Part shown: positions 1 through 8,915 of the stretch, one piece after another
Layout of the letters: each line of letters begins with the position of its first letter
Numbering within the stretch: position 1 is the stretch's first letter
Origin: Aestuariibacter salexigens DSM 15300
GTDB taxonomy: Bacteria > Pseudomonadota > Gammaproteobacteria > Enterobacterales > Alteromonadaceae
Length of the DNA: 64,000 nucleotides
Direction of reading: 5' to 3'
Assembly (NCBI RefSeq): GCF_000429145.1
Contig: NZ_AUBH01000002.1
Span: forward strand, 124,001 to 188,000
Made by a program: the position numbers and the translations under genes
Notes under the pieces: generated by a model
Seen by the model: the letters and a program-made list of their open reading frames with translations, nothing else
Told to the model about the DNA's origin: nothing
The model's database searches: none

Positions 1-648
1 CTGGATATTGACGTTGTCATCCCTATCCCTGAAACCTCAATGGATGTGGCGCTGCAAATCGCCACCACGCTTGAGCTTCCCTATCGTCAAGGGTTTGTAA
101 AAAACCGCTACATCGGTAGAACCTTTATCATGCCTGGTCAGAAGATGCGTAAAAAGTCAGTGCGTCGCAAGCTCAATGCGATTGGCTCTGAATTTAAAGG
201 CAAAAACGTGCTGTTGGTCGATGATTCAATTGTACGCGGTACCACGTCTGGGCAAATCATTGAAATGGCCCGTGAGTCTGGCGCCAAGAAAGTGTATTTT
301 GCCTCCGCTGCTCCGGAAATTCGCTTCCCTAACGTGTACGGCATTGATATGCCATCTGCCAATGAGCTTATCGCCTATGGTCGTGAGATCGAGCAGATTT
401 CCGAACTGATCCAGGCGGATGGATTAATCTTCCAGGATATTAACGATCTGGTAGAAGCGGTACGCGAGGAAAACCCGGCGATAGAATGTTTTGAAACCTC
501 AGTTTTCGACGGCAACTATATCACTGGAGACGTCGATCAGGCTTACCTTGAATTGATTGATATGGCGCGTAATGAAGGTGCTAAGCAGCTCAAGTTACAG
601 ACCGAATTAAGTAACCTGGAAATGTACAATATCGACCAAGAAGACTAA
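1..648 (+). CDS. purF: Amidophosphoribosyltransferase PurF, C-terminal part
   Basis: This is the 3' part of purF; the reading frame is open from the first base, so the N-terminal glutaminase domain lies outside the window. PurF transfers ammonia from glutamine to PRPP, the first committed step of purine synthesis, in the cytoplasm. The visible part is the phosphoribosyltransferase domain: the PRPP-binding loop [15 protein letters not shown] is present, preceded by [11 protein letters not shown] and followed by the family-typical [10 protein letters not shown] and ELIAYGR segments. The C-terminus ([10 protein letters not shown]...) is also typical of proteobacterial PurF. A strong bidirectional terminator follows directly. 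Identification is secure; only the 5' end is missing. Confidence 0.96.
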   Translation: MDIDVVIPIPETSMDVALQIATTLELPYRQGFVKNRYIGRTFIMPGQKMRKKSVRRKLNAIGSEFKGKNVLLVDDSIVRGTTSGQIIEMARESGAKKVYFASAAPEIRFPNVYGIDMPSANELIAYGREIEQISELIQADGLIFQDINDLVEAVREENPAIECFETSVFDGNYITGDVDQAYLELIDMARNEGAKQLKLQTELSNLEMYNIDQED

Positions 649-668
649 GCACGATAGTCGCGCATAAA

Positions 669-700
669 AAAACGCCCGCTCGATATCAAGCGGGCGTTTT
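669..700. terminator. Bidirectional intrinsic terminator between purF and the Yip1 gene
   Basis: A perfect 10-bp GC-rich stem (AACGCCCGCT at 671-680 with its complement at 689-698) encloses an 8-base loop. An A-run lies on the left and a T-run on the right, so it can stop transcription of purF (+) and of the convergent membrane-protein gene (-). Confidence 0.9.
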
Positions 701-715
701 TGTTTGTATTTGAGT

Positions 716-1315
716 TTAGTGGGTGTAGACCGGACCCATGCCCATATTCCACAAAATCACCGAGCCTACCATCAGGATGACCAGCAATATCAGCGCGCAG
801 GTCACAACTGAGCTTGAGTAAATGAATCCTTTTTCTTCCGGCATATGCATCAGAATTGGTACGCCTGAGTACAACAGGTAAATCGAGTATGAGACCCCAA
901 TAAGGCCAACCGTCATCAGTACCCATAATTCAGGATAAAGCGCTGCAAAGCCAACCATGAAAATAGGCGTTGCCGTGTAGGCCGCAAGCTCCAGAGATTG
1001 CGTGTACGTGGGGGTGGCGTCGAACGCTTTGGCCAGTTCGTGGATCATGATGGCCAACGCCACCACGCCTGCGATAAGCCCGAAGTACATACCAATGCTC
1101 ATCGTCATTGCGCTGCTAGCCGTCAGTTTAATCAGGTCTCCGGCACCAATACTCCAGCCAATATGAGCTGCTGAGTAGTATCCACATACCGCAGGGATCA
1201 GCGCAATAATTGCGATATGGCTTAACGCATAAAAATAACTTTCGTGGCGGGTATCAATATTATGCCACTCTTCTCTAGGGTGGGTATAAATGCCCCAAAG
1301 GTGGTTCAGGATCAT
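716..1315 (-). CDS. Yip1 family integral membrane protein
   Basis: A 199-residue hydrophobic protein with about five predicted membrane segments. The N-terminus (LWGIYTHPREEWHNI) and the following helices match the bacterial Yip1/DUF1282-type family, whose members are inner-membrane proteins of unknown function. The start has an AGGAAG ribosome site about 10 bases upstream. It is convergent with purF, with a shared terminator between them, and divergent from the DUF305 gene. No catalytic motif is visible, so only the family can be named. Confidence 0.8.
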   Translation of the reverse strand: MILNHLWGIYTHPREEWHNIDTRHESYFYALSHIAIIALIPAVCGYYSAAHIGWSIGAGDLIKLTASSAMTMSIGMYFGLIAGVVALAIMIHELAKAFDATPTYTQSLELAAYTATPIFMVGFAALYPELWVLMTVGLIGVSYSIYLLYSGVPILMHMPEEKGFIYSSSVVTCALILLVILMVGSVILWNMGMGPVYTH

Positions 1316-1599
1316 ACAGGTACTTCCTCATGCTCTGCGTGGATGGCGAGTCGCCAAACTGTTTGCGCGTTACGTAATACGATTAAAATATCGCCTTACT
1401 TGTAATAAAGATGATAATTTTTAACAATTATTTCACACGAGTGTCTTGGAAATTGGCGATTTCGTCAACAGTTTTCTCGCAATCAAGCGTCTTTATTAGC
1501 GTGACGTTGCCTGACCTTCGTTTTTTGTGATCTGCATCATGTCGCAAGCGATATACATATTTTCAAAAACAATAATCATAATCTGGAGAGCAAAGCACC

Positions 1600-3990
1600 A
1601 TGCCGTCTGTGCAAATTCACCACCTTTTTAAGCCCACAGCCCTGGCACTGTTAACTGGCCACATGTTAACTGCTACGGCGCAAGACGTACCTATTGTGCA
1701 GCCCGGCGCGCCCGGGCAGGAATCCCGGTCTATTAGTGCCGAGCAGGCAATTGAAATCAGTGATACCGGTTACACCCGTGATGATGTCAAATTCATGCAG
1801 AACATGATCCCTCACCACGGCCAGGCGGTGGAGATGGGTGAACTGGTTGCGCAGCGTACGAATAATCAGGCGCTGCTGGATATCGCTGGCCGTATCGAAA
1901 AGTCGCAGGCAGATGAAATTGCCTACATGCAAAGCTGGCTTGAAGAGCGTGGAGAAGCGACAGAAGTCCCTCACCATATGCATATGGACCATAGCATGAT
2001 GGGCATGGCGACCAGCGAACAGATGGCTGAATTGGCAGCCGCAGAAGGAACCGAGTTTGATCGTCTGTTTCTGACTCTGATGATCCCGCACCACGAGGGT
2101 GCGGTGCGCATGGTCGAAGACCTGCTTGATCAGCCTGGCTCTGCCTACGACCCGGTGTTATATGACTTCGTTAATGACATCATTAACGACCAGAATGCCG
2201 AAATAACGCGCATGAAGGACCTGCTGGATGGCTTGTCAACCGACCCGAGAGTCGGTTTGGCTGCCGGACTGCATGATGCTGGCTCTGCTATCTCAAACTT
2301 ACAACTGGTCGCCTCTTTACCCAAGCCTAAAGGTTTTTTCGACCCGAAGAATCCGGCGAATATTCCGCCCATCAAACCTGACGATGATGAACAGGAAGAC
2401 GCCGGTAAGACGCGCGATGAGCAGGACGGTGATGCCAAAACCAATTGGAGTGAACGCAATCCGCTGCTGAGCTTCTGGAACACCGATATGGCGTTTTCAG
2501 AAGACATTTTGGTGGCTGGCAGCTACCACGGGTTTAACGTTTATAAGCTTTCTGAACAGGATGCGCCGCAACTGACCGCATCGGTGATTTGCCCGGGCGG
2601 GCAGGGTGATGTGTCTATTGTCGGCGATCTGTTGATCATGTCGGTTGAGCAAACACGGGGTCGCATCGATTGTGGTCTTGAAGGTATAAGTGAAGATATC
2701 AGCGATGAGCGATTCCGCGGCCTGCGCATCTTTGATATTTCCGATTTAACCCGCCCACGTCAGGTGGGGCTGGTGCAGACCTGCCGAGGTTCACACACGC
2801 ACTCGGTGGTATCGGCTGACGATGAGAAAATTGTAGTGTACAACTCCGGCACATCCAGTGTGCGGGAAGAAGAAGAGTTGGCAGGCTGTATAGGCGAAGT
2901 GCCCGGGGATGAACGCACTGCGCTGTTCCGTATCGATGTGGTTGAGATCCCGGTTAACGACCCGTCCAAGGCACGCATCACCTCCAGTCCTGCGGTTTTT
3001 GCTGATGACGAAGGTAGGGTAGCTGGCTTATGGCTGGGTGGCGATCACGGTGACGATACGCAAACCACCAGCCGCACCGATGAATGTCACGATATTACGG
3101 TGTTCCCAACGGCCAACATTGCCGCGGGCGCCTGCTCTGGTAACGGTATCATTCTGGATATCTCGGATCCGTTGAATCCCAAACGTATCGATGATGTGAC
3201 CGATGCAGGGTTTGCCTATTGGCACTCAGCAACATTCAATAACGACGGCACCAAAGTACTGTTTACCGACGAATGGGGTGGCGGTGTGCAGCCGCGCTGT
3301 CGCGCTTCCGACCCGATGGAGTGGGGGGCGAATGCGATTTATGAAATCGTAGATGGCAAACTCGAGTTCCAGAGCTATTACAAAATACCCGCGCCTCAGT
3401 CAGAGCAGGAAAACTGTGTGGCGCACAATGGCTCGATTGTACCTGTGCCGGGCCGGGACATCTTTGCCCAGGCTTGGTATCAGGGGGGACTGTCACTGAT
3501 GGATTTCACCGACCCCGAGAACCCGGTTGAGATTGCCTACTTTGACCGCGGCCCCATACATGAGGAACGACGCGTCGTGGCGGGGTATTGGTCTACCTAC
3601 TGGTACAACGGCAAAATTTACGGTACCGAGATCATTCGCGGTCTTGACGTACTGGAGCTGCTGCCGAGTGAATTCTTAACCGAGAACGAGATCGCTGCCG
3701 CTAAACTTGCCAATATGGGAGATGTATTTAATCCCCAGCAGCAATTCCCGGTTCGCTGGCCTGATGCGCCGGTTGTCGCGCTGGCCTATCTGGATCAGAT
3801 GGAACGGAAAAGCAGCATTGAAGCATCGCTAGCATCAACGTTGAGACAGCTCATGGCGGACGCGCAACAATTAATTGATGCACAGAGCAAAAATTCTGCG
3901 ACGGCTGAGCAAATTACTCGCATTGCACGCGGGCTTGAGGGCAATAGTGAACTGCGCTCAACACTCATGGGCATTGCTGAAGCGATTTAG
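1600..3990 (+). CDS. Secreted DUF305 / LVIVD-repeat protein
   Basis: A 796-residue exported protein. An N-terminal signal-like segment is followed by a ferritin-like DUF305 domain with two helical repeats, each carrying the M-I-P-H-H motif (about residues 69-73 and 161-165). A His/Met-rich stretch lies between them (about 125-136, HHMHMDHSMMGM), which suggests metal, perhaps copper, binding. An acidic linker (about 260-285) leads to a C-terminal beta-propeller-like region of LVIVD-type repeats (LRIFDISDLTRPRQVG, GIILDISDPLNPKRI, LSLMDFTDPENPVEI). The start has a GGAG ribosome site. DUF305 proteins are often near copper genes, but none lies adjacent here. The function of the propeller is unknown. 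Confidence 0.85.
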   Translation: MPSVQIHHLFKPTALALLTGHMLTATAQDVPIVQPGAPGQESRSISAEQAIEISDTGYTRDDVKFMQNMIPHHGQAVEMGELVAQRTNNQALLDIAGRIEKSQADEIAYMQSWLEERGEATEVPHHMHMDHSMMGMATSEQMAELAAAEGTEFDRLFLTLMIPHHEGAVRMVEDLLDQPGSAYDPVLYDFVNDIINDQNAEITRMKDLLDGLSTDPRVGLAAGLHDAGSAISNLQLVASLPKPKGFFDPKNPANIPPIKPDDDEQEDAGKTRDEQDGDAKTNWSERNPLLSFWNTDMAFSEDILVAGSYHGFNVYKLSEQDAPQLTASVICPGGQGDVSIVGDLLIMSVEQTRGRIDCGLEGISEDISDERFRGLRIFDISDLTRPRQVGLVQTCRGSHTHSVVSADDEKIVVYNSGTSSVREEEELAGCIGEVPGDERTALFRIDVVEIPVNDPSKARITSSPAVFADDEGRVAGLWLGGDHGDDTQTTSRTDECHDITVFPTANIAAGACSGNGIILDISDPLNPKRIDDVTDAGFAYWHSATFNNDGTKVLFTDEWGGGVQPRCRASDPMEWGANAIYEIVDGKLEFQSYYKIPAPQSEQENCVAHNGSIVPVPGRDIFAQAWYQGGLSLMDFTDPENPVEIAYFDRGPIHEERRVVAGYWSTYWYNGKIYGTEIIRGLDVLELLPSEFLTENEIAAAKLANMGDVFNPQQQFPVRWPDAPVVALAYLDQMERKSSIEASLASTLRQLMADAQQLIDAQSKNSATAEQITRIARGLEGNSELRSTLMGIAEAI

Positions 3991-4001
3991 TGCAAGCTCT
4001 G

Positions 4002-4030
4002 GACTGGCGGTGCAAGGGTAACCGCCAGTC
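4002..4030. terminator. Hairpin between convergent genes, possible terminator
   Basis: A perfect 10-bp inverted repeat (GACTGGCGGT at 4002-4011, complement at 4021-4030) with a 9-base loop lies between the DUF305 gene (+) and the S41 peptidase gene (-). The flanking T-tract is weak, so it may be a poor intrinsic terminator or an RNA-stabilising hairpin. Confidence 0.5.
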
Positions 4031-4052
4031 TACAATTAACGTCAGCTAAAAA

Positions 4053-5579
4053 TTACGTTCTTAATTTGTCCGTCTTGAAGTCCGACACTATCGCCCATCC
4101 TTCTTTCTTACGTTCTAAAACCATCTCGTGAATTGTTTTTCTGAGTATCAGAGTCACTGTGGCAATGTTGTCTGATACGCTAATGTCTTTGATGATTCGG
4201 TTATCATATATCTTGTTTGTGTTTACTCCTTCACCACTCAATGTCTTTGTCAGCAAGCTTTCTCGAGAGACTAAGTATTTTTTTCCTGAAACTGCATTCA
4301 CATAAACTCCTTGGAAGTCATCTCCGATGATCTGGTCCATTGCTTCTTCGTTCGCGCTGTACCAAGCCTCTACATAAACTTGTATGAAGTTATAGATATC
4401 TAGCTCTTCATCATTAAATTTCGACTTTTTGCTGGACTCAGTCGTGTAGTTTTGTAGAGCATTATAAAGTGCATGATTTACCTCAACCGAAAAATCCGGA
4501 TTGATTCCTTTGCCCTGCCAATCATCTCCATTAACCGGATTGAAGGTTCTTCCGACACTGATCGAGGCGCCAAATCCCCCGTTTAAGACAAAGAAGTCAT
4601 TACTATAACCACCACCTCCCGTAACTCCACCAATGATGGTCGCTCTTTGTAAATTTTGCATGCTAAAAGCGAACGACTCTGCAGCAGAAAATGTCTGCCC
4701 AGAAACTAGAATTTTCAGAGGTTTTTCTGCAAAAATCTGACTAAGTTTATTGGGTATTGTCCAGCGATCTAACCTAATAAGTTCTTTCGTCACTCTGTCT
4801 CTCTGTTCGTTAACAGACAACAGTGTTGGTTCAGTGAAAAAGAAGCTACTTAAGAAAGTGACTGCTTCTGCGTCACCGCCCCCACATTCTCGCAGGTCGA
4901 TAATGATTTGATCGCTTTCGCTGAATGTTGAAAAAGCCATATTGAGAAATCTTTTTACTCGTTTAGTCGATTCCAATCGACTAAACGAGATGTATCCGGT
5001 CTGATTAAGACCGTCTCTGCTTATCTCCCCAATATTTAATACTCCAATTTCAGCCAGACTATTTCCCTTTTTAATTGAGGGTGTAATCTTCTGCCCATGA
5101 TGTGCAAGACCTGAGGAGGAGTCGTGTTCGGATAATGTTTCTTGATGATTGCTTGATGCCGGTTTTTCAGATGCCGGACTCTCACCGTCGTAAAATCTTT
5201 CAATAATATTGGAGAACTTTACAGGGGGAATTAATGCCAGATGTTTATCTTTGTGAATTAATTGAAGTTGATTGTTTAGGTATTCTGTAAACTTATTTTC
5301 TTCACGCGGAAGTTCTTCCAGCTTATTTCTCTCAATGTCTTTTGCCATATTTTTTAAAAATACAGCATATTTCTCTGCTTCTTTTGGCACGATGTAGTGT
5401 TCGACTATGGCATTTGCATACTCTTTTATTACTAATAACTGTTGCTCTTGAGATAAACCTGCTACTTGATTTGTATGATTAGCTGCCTGAACGTGAAGAG
5501 GTAACACATTGATTAATAACCCTGTAAATAGAAGACTCACAAGAAAAGATGGGCTGACAACAACGAGTTTTTGTGACAT
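4053..5579 (-). CDS. S41 family (C-terminal processing type) serine peptidase, exported
   Basis: A 508-residue protein with an N-terminal signal peptide ending near LHVQA. The middle holds an S41/tail-specific protease fold: DLRECGGGDAEAV (about 240) and the nucleophile region SGQTFSAAESFAF with Ser near residue 297, followed by the GGVTGGGGYSNDF segment. No PDZ domain is evident. The last 110 residues (NDEELDIYNFIQVYVEAWYSA...) look like an NTF2/SnoaL-type cone fold. S41 enzymes cleave C-terminal tails or small peptides in the periplasm; the substrate here is unknown. The gene is AT-richer than its neighbours and stands alone, which hints at acquisition. Confidence 0.82.
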   Translation of the reverse strand: MSQKLVVVSPSFLVSLLFTGLLINVLPLHVQAANHTNQVAGLSQEQQLLVIKEYANAIVEHYIVPKEAEKYAVFLKNMAKDIERNKLEELPREENKFTEYLNNQLQLIHKDKHLALIPPVKFSNIIERFYDGESPASEKPASSNHQETLSEHDSSSGLAHHGQKITPSIKKGNSLAEIGVLNIGEISRDGLNQTGYISFSRLESTKRVKRFLNMAFSTFSESDQIIIDLRECGGGDAEAVTFLSSFFFTEPTLLSVNEQRDRVTKELIRLDRWTIPNKLSQIFAEKPLKILVSGQTFSAAESFAFSMQNLQRATIIGGVTGGGGYSNDFFVLNGGFGASISVGRTFNPVNGDDWQGKGINPDFSVEVNHALYNALQNYTTESSKKSKFNDEELDIYNFIQVYVEAWYSANEEAMDQIIGDDFQGVYVNAVSGKKYLVSRESLLTKTLSGEGVNTNKIYDNRIIKDISVSDNIATVTLILRKTIHEMVLERKKEGWAIVSDFKTDKLRT

Positions 5580-5783
5580 GGCTTATAACCGAACCGTTTA
5601 GTAGTAATACTGACGTTCAAAGTGCCGCTATGCGTTTTTTAAGTCAACATGACTTGCAACGCCAAATTGATACAAAATGTGAGTATAGGGAAAAGTGTCT
5701 ACTGAACCGACAGTCTCGCTCAACATGAGTACTGGCGAAGTAAGTCCTTAGGTCTCACGTAAATCCGACAAATAGCAGAGTAA

Positions 5784-6683
5784 ATGATGGAAGTAATTTC
5801 GCACAATGGTCATCAATATCACTTAGCGGTTGGCTTCAGAGATGATGAAACGCTTCGGAGCGCATTTAATTGTCTCACTAGAAGAGTCTATGGCTTCGAT
5901 TTCGAGGACTGGTATCTGTTTGGTGGCTGGAGTGAGAAATATATCCCCTATGCGCTGCTGCAAGACAATGAAATGGTGTCCAATGTATCGGTCAGCATCA
6001 TTGATTTTCTGGTGGATGGAGAGCAGCGCAGGTTCATTCAAATTGGCACGGTAATGACCACGCCTGAAAAAAGGCATCAAGGCCTGAACAAGCTGTTGCT
6101 TGAACGAGTCCTGCAAGACTGGCGTGGAAAGCACGACCTAATTTACCTGTTTGCCAATAACACTGTGCTTGATTTCTACCCGAAGTTTGGTTTTCAACGA
6201 ATCGAACAATGGCAAAGCTCCAAACAGATTATAACTACAGATTCTGACTACAGAGTGACAAAGCTGGATATGTCACTGCATGAACATAAGCTACGTCTGC
6301 AAAACTGCATCAACCTCTCCCGTCCCATTGCACAGCTATCCATGCTTCAGAATTCGTCACTTGTGATGTTTTACTACACCGTTTTTATCGCTCAAAACGT
6401 ATATCTTATTGATGAACTCAATGCGCTCGTCATAGCCGAATTTGAGGGTGAAATGATGTATTTACAGGATGTCTATTCACAGCATGATGTTGCGCTGGAT
6501 GATGTGATAGCCGCGCTCGCAACAGATACAACGAACAGGGTGGTATTAGGGTTTACACCGCTTGATAACAGTGACTACGAAGTCGATATTACGATCCCTG
6601 ATGATATCCTTTTTGTGTTGGATGATATTCATGGATTACTGACAGACAAAAAAGTCCTGTTCCCCGTCATGTCTCATGCTTAA
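5784..6683 (+). CDS. GNAT family N-acetyltransferase
   Basis: A 299-residue cytoplasmic protein. Its N-terminal half has a GNAT core: the beta4 strand IGTVMTTPEKRHQGLNKLLL (about 90-110) supplies the acetyl-CoA pyrophosphate-binding R/Q-x-x-G-x loop, and LIYLFANNTVLDFYPKFGF matches the following strand and helix. The C-terminal 150 residues show no familiar motif and could be a second, degenerate GNAT-like lobe, as in Eis-type enzymes. The substrate cannot be told from sequence. It stands alone downstream of the S41 gene, facing away from it. Confidence 0.8.
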   Translation: MMEVISHNGHQYHLAVGFRDDETLRSAFNCLTRRVYGFDFEDWYLFGGWSEKYIPYALLQDNEMVSNVSVSIIDFLVDGEQRRFIQIGTVMTTPEKRHQGLNKLLLERVLQDWRGKHDLIYLFANNTVLDFYPKFGFQRIEQWQSSKQIITTDSDYRVTKLDMSLHEHKLRLQNCINLSRPIAQLSMLQNSSLVMFYYTVFIAQNVYLIDELNALVIAEFEGEMMYLQDVYSQHDVALDDVIAALATDTTNRVVLGFTPLDNSDYEVDITIPDDILFVLDDIHGLLTDKKVLFPVMSHA

Positions 6684-6760
6684 TCATTGTATTGATTCAC
6701 GATAAAACAGTTCACAACGCTAACTATGGCTGTGGTCAAACACGCGCGAAAATGCGGGCA

Positions 6761-7891
6761 TCAGCGCTTTGAAGATCTGTATTGACTGGGCGTTTGTTGC
6801 GTATAGTGTTTAAACGCTTTATAAAAAGATGAACGTGAATTAAAGCCCGTCAAATGTGCTATATCCAGCACGGAAGTGTTGCTGCTTACGAGCAAACGTT
6901 CGGCTTCTGTGATTCTAGCCCTATTAATAAAATCAAAAAAGGTGGTATTCAGGTGTTGCGTAAGCGTCTGCGAAACATATTGTGAAGGCTCGCCAATATG
7001 TTTCGCCAGCTTGAGCAAATTTACGTCGGGGCCTAGGTGGAGTTTTTCTCTGGATATGGCCTCTGACAGCTTTGCGGCGATACGCTGCATATCCTGGTCA
7101 TTAAGCGCGGAACGCTCATAGGGTTTCTTGTCGGGCTTTGTCGCAGCTGTGTCTTTTTCTTTGAAAATATCTTCAAATCCAGGCCGTTGGCGCACGCCAT
7201 TAATGGATATCGTCCAAATTATACTTGTCAGAAGTATCAAAACACCGGTGTCAGATAAATCGAAGGCTCGCAATTGATCGCCAACGGCTAATACAACCAG
7301 GCTATAAGCCCATGTCAGTACAATCAGTGCTGAAGTGATAACAATCCAGTGCAGCTTCTTTCCAAATTCATCTGCAAAGTGCAGTTTCAAACGTTTTCTG
7401 TATCGAATTGTCCGATAAATGATATTCAACATGTAACCAAGACTCAGTAGACACCAGCTTACGACGGATAGGAAAAATAAGACGGACAATACATTCAGAG
7501 ATGGATTATTCGTCGCCTCTACCGCAAAGAACATTTGCTCAAATTCTTCCCTCGGCATAACAACCAAGGCCATGCTTAACAGCAGCGTGACTGGCAAGGG
7601 GATAAAGTGTTTCAGAAGTGCTCTATGCCAATGCCATGCTTTGCTTGCAATCGTGGCATCGTGATATAGCCAAAATACTGGGATGAACAGGAAAAACACC
7701 GTCGGGATAAAACTGACGTACAACTGAATCAACAAAGGGGTAAGCTCAAATAAAATGGTCCCTGCGGAGAAATAAAGTAAGCAAAGTAAAACCCCTATCA
7801 GAGGTCCTCTTGAGTGACTTTTGGGGATCAAGAACAGCGCAAAAGTCGCTATCGCTGTTGCGAACGAAGAAATAAATAAATCCAGCATCAC
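6761..7891 (-). CDS. AraC family regulator with N-terminal membrane domain
   Basis: A 376-residue protein. Residues 1-240 contain about seven hydrophobic segments (for example SFATAIATFALFLIP and VLILLTSIIWTISI). Residues 270-376 form an AraC-type double helix-turn-helix: LAKHIGEPSQYVSQTLTQHL for the first, and VLDIAHLTGFNSRSSFYKAF for the second, which is the family signature. Such regulators sense signals at the membrane and act on nearby genes. It is divergently arranged with the DUF4386-like gene, with about 210 bases between starts, so that gene is the obvious candidate target. No operator was identified by eye. Confidence 0.88.
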   Translation of the reverse strand: MMLDLFISSFATAIATFALFLIPKSHSRGPLIGVLLCLLYFSAGTILFELTPLLIQLYVSFIPTVFFLFIPVFWLYHDATIASKAWHWHRALLKHFIPLPVTLLLSMALVVMPREEFEQMFFAVEATNNPSLNVLSVLFFLSVVSWCLLSLGYMLNIIYRTIRYRKRLKLHFADEFGKKLHWIVITSALIVLTWAYSLVVLAVGDQLRAFDLSDTGVLILLTSIIWTISINGVRQRPGFEDIFKEKDTAATKPDKKPYERSALNDQDMQRIAAKLSEAISREKLHLGPDVNLLKLAKHIGEPSQYVSQTLTQHLNTTFFDFINRARITEAERLLVSSNTSVLDIAHLTGFNSRSSFYKAFKHYTQQTPSQYRSSKR

Positions 7892-8103
7892 TTAATAGAC
7901 TGGTTGCCGATGCGCTGAGCATAGCACGAGTACTCTTGAAACTGTGTGCGCTACGTAACCAGGACAGATAAGCATCATTATCGATATGGATAAGCGACAA
8001 TAGATTGTCCTGCCTATGTGGCGCGGACGATTTTACAACACGGTATTGCCTAGAATGCGGGCTTGTTGTCAGACATTTCACTAATAGCAGAGAGGAAAGA
8101 ATC

Positions 8104-8787
8104 TTGTCTGAATGTAATATCAAGATAGATAACGACATCAAGTTCAGGCGTGCGGGTGCAGTTGCATTTTTTATGATGCCACTATGCTACGTGTGCATGT
8201 TTGTGGTCTTTGGTGCACTTCTGAGCATCCCGCAAACCGATGTCATTAATGACAAGATTGCGTACATCGCATCGAATCAGGACATGATAAGTGTTGCTTA
8301 CCTGTCTGGGTATCTTGTGTTCGGTTGTTTATTATTAGTTGCAGTTCAAGCCACTCATAACATGTTATCCCATCGTCAATCTCACCTGCTCAACAGCGCA
8401 AGCATTTTTGGCTTGATATGGGTAGTGCTCATGATGTGTGCCGGTATGACCGCGCTTGTTGGCATGCAGACGATGAGTGATATGTATTCTGACGGCAAGG
8501 GATCCGCAGAAACCGTCTTTTATATCTACGCGACAGTCGTCAATGCATTAGGCGGCGGTATTGAATTTCTAGGAGGCATGTGGGTGCTTTTGGTAAGCAT
8601 GGTTGCCCTTCGTCAGCAGCAATTTCCCAAGCCACTAGGTCTGTTTGGATGTTTGGTTGGTGTCCTGGGGATCCTCACGATATATCTTGCTATACCGGGC
8701 TTTAAAGATGCGTTTGGCCTGAGTCAAATGGTTTGGTTCATATGGTTTGGTGTGGCAATGCTATCTAAAAAGTCGCTGGCGTCTTAG
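8104..8787 (+). CDS. DUF4386-like integral membrane protein
   Basis: A roughly 227-residue protein with six hydrophobic segments and an N-terminal motif (FRRAGAVAFFMMPLCYV) typical of the DUF4386-like group of uncharacterised membrane proteins. A longer frame opens at 8005 with another TTG. The TTG at 8104 is preferred because a good ribosome site (GAGAGGAAAG) lies just upstream and the extra 33 residues look non-coding. It is divergent from the AraC-type membrane regulator, a pairing that suggests direct control. Its function is unknown. Confidence 0.7.
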   Translation: MSECNIKIDNDIKFRRAGAVAFFMMPLCYVCMFVVFGALLSIPQTDVINDKIAYIASNQDMISVAYLSGYLVFGCLLLVAVQATHNMLSHRQSHLLNSASIFGLIWVVLMMCAGMTALVGMQTMSDMYSDGKGSAETVFYIYATVVNALGGGIEFLGGMWVLLVSMVALRQQQFPKPLGLFGCLVGVLGILTIYLAIPGFKDAFGLSQMVWFIWFGVAMLSKKSLAS

Positions 8788-8836
8788 AACGACGCTTAAG
8801 CGGCAAACCGCTTTACTGATTGATTTCCTCTCCCCG

Positions 8837-8850
8837 TTGACCTGGATCAA
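8837..8850 (+). promoter_or_regulatory. FNR/Anr box upstream of the rnfB-PFOR operon
   Basis: TTGACCTGGATCAA matches the FNR/Anr consensus TTGAT-N4-ATCAA at 9 of 10 defined positions, and the TTGAC half-site is common for this regulator family. It lies about 66 bases before the rnfB start. A poor -10-like element (GATAGC near 8876) is placed so that the box would be centred close to -41.5, the class II activator position. Activation under low oxygen is inferred. Confidence 0.75.
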
Positions 8851-8915
8851 GCGCACTTTCTCAGCCTTGATGCAGGATAGCTCCCAAGATTGGCGAGATA
8901 TGTGAAGGAGAGAGC

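Noticed and set aside
1526-1541. Possible CRP site (TGTGA-N6-TCATG) before the DUF305 gene
   Set aside because: Only one half-site is good; the second matches three of five bases.
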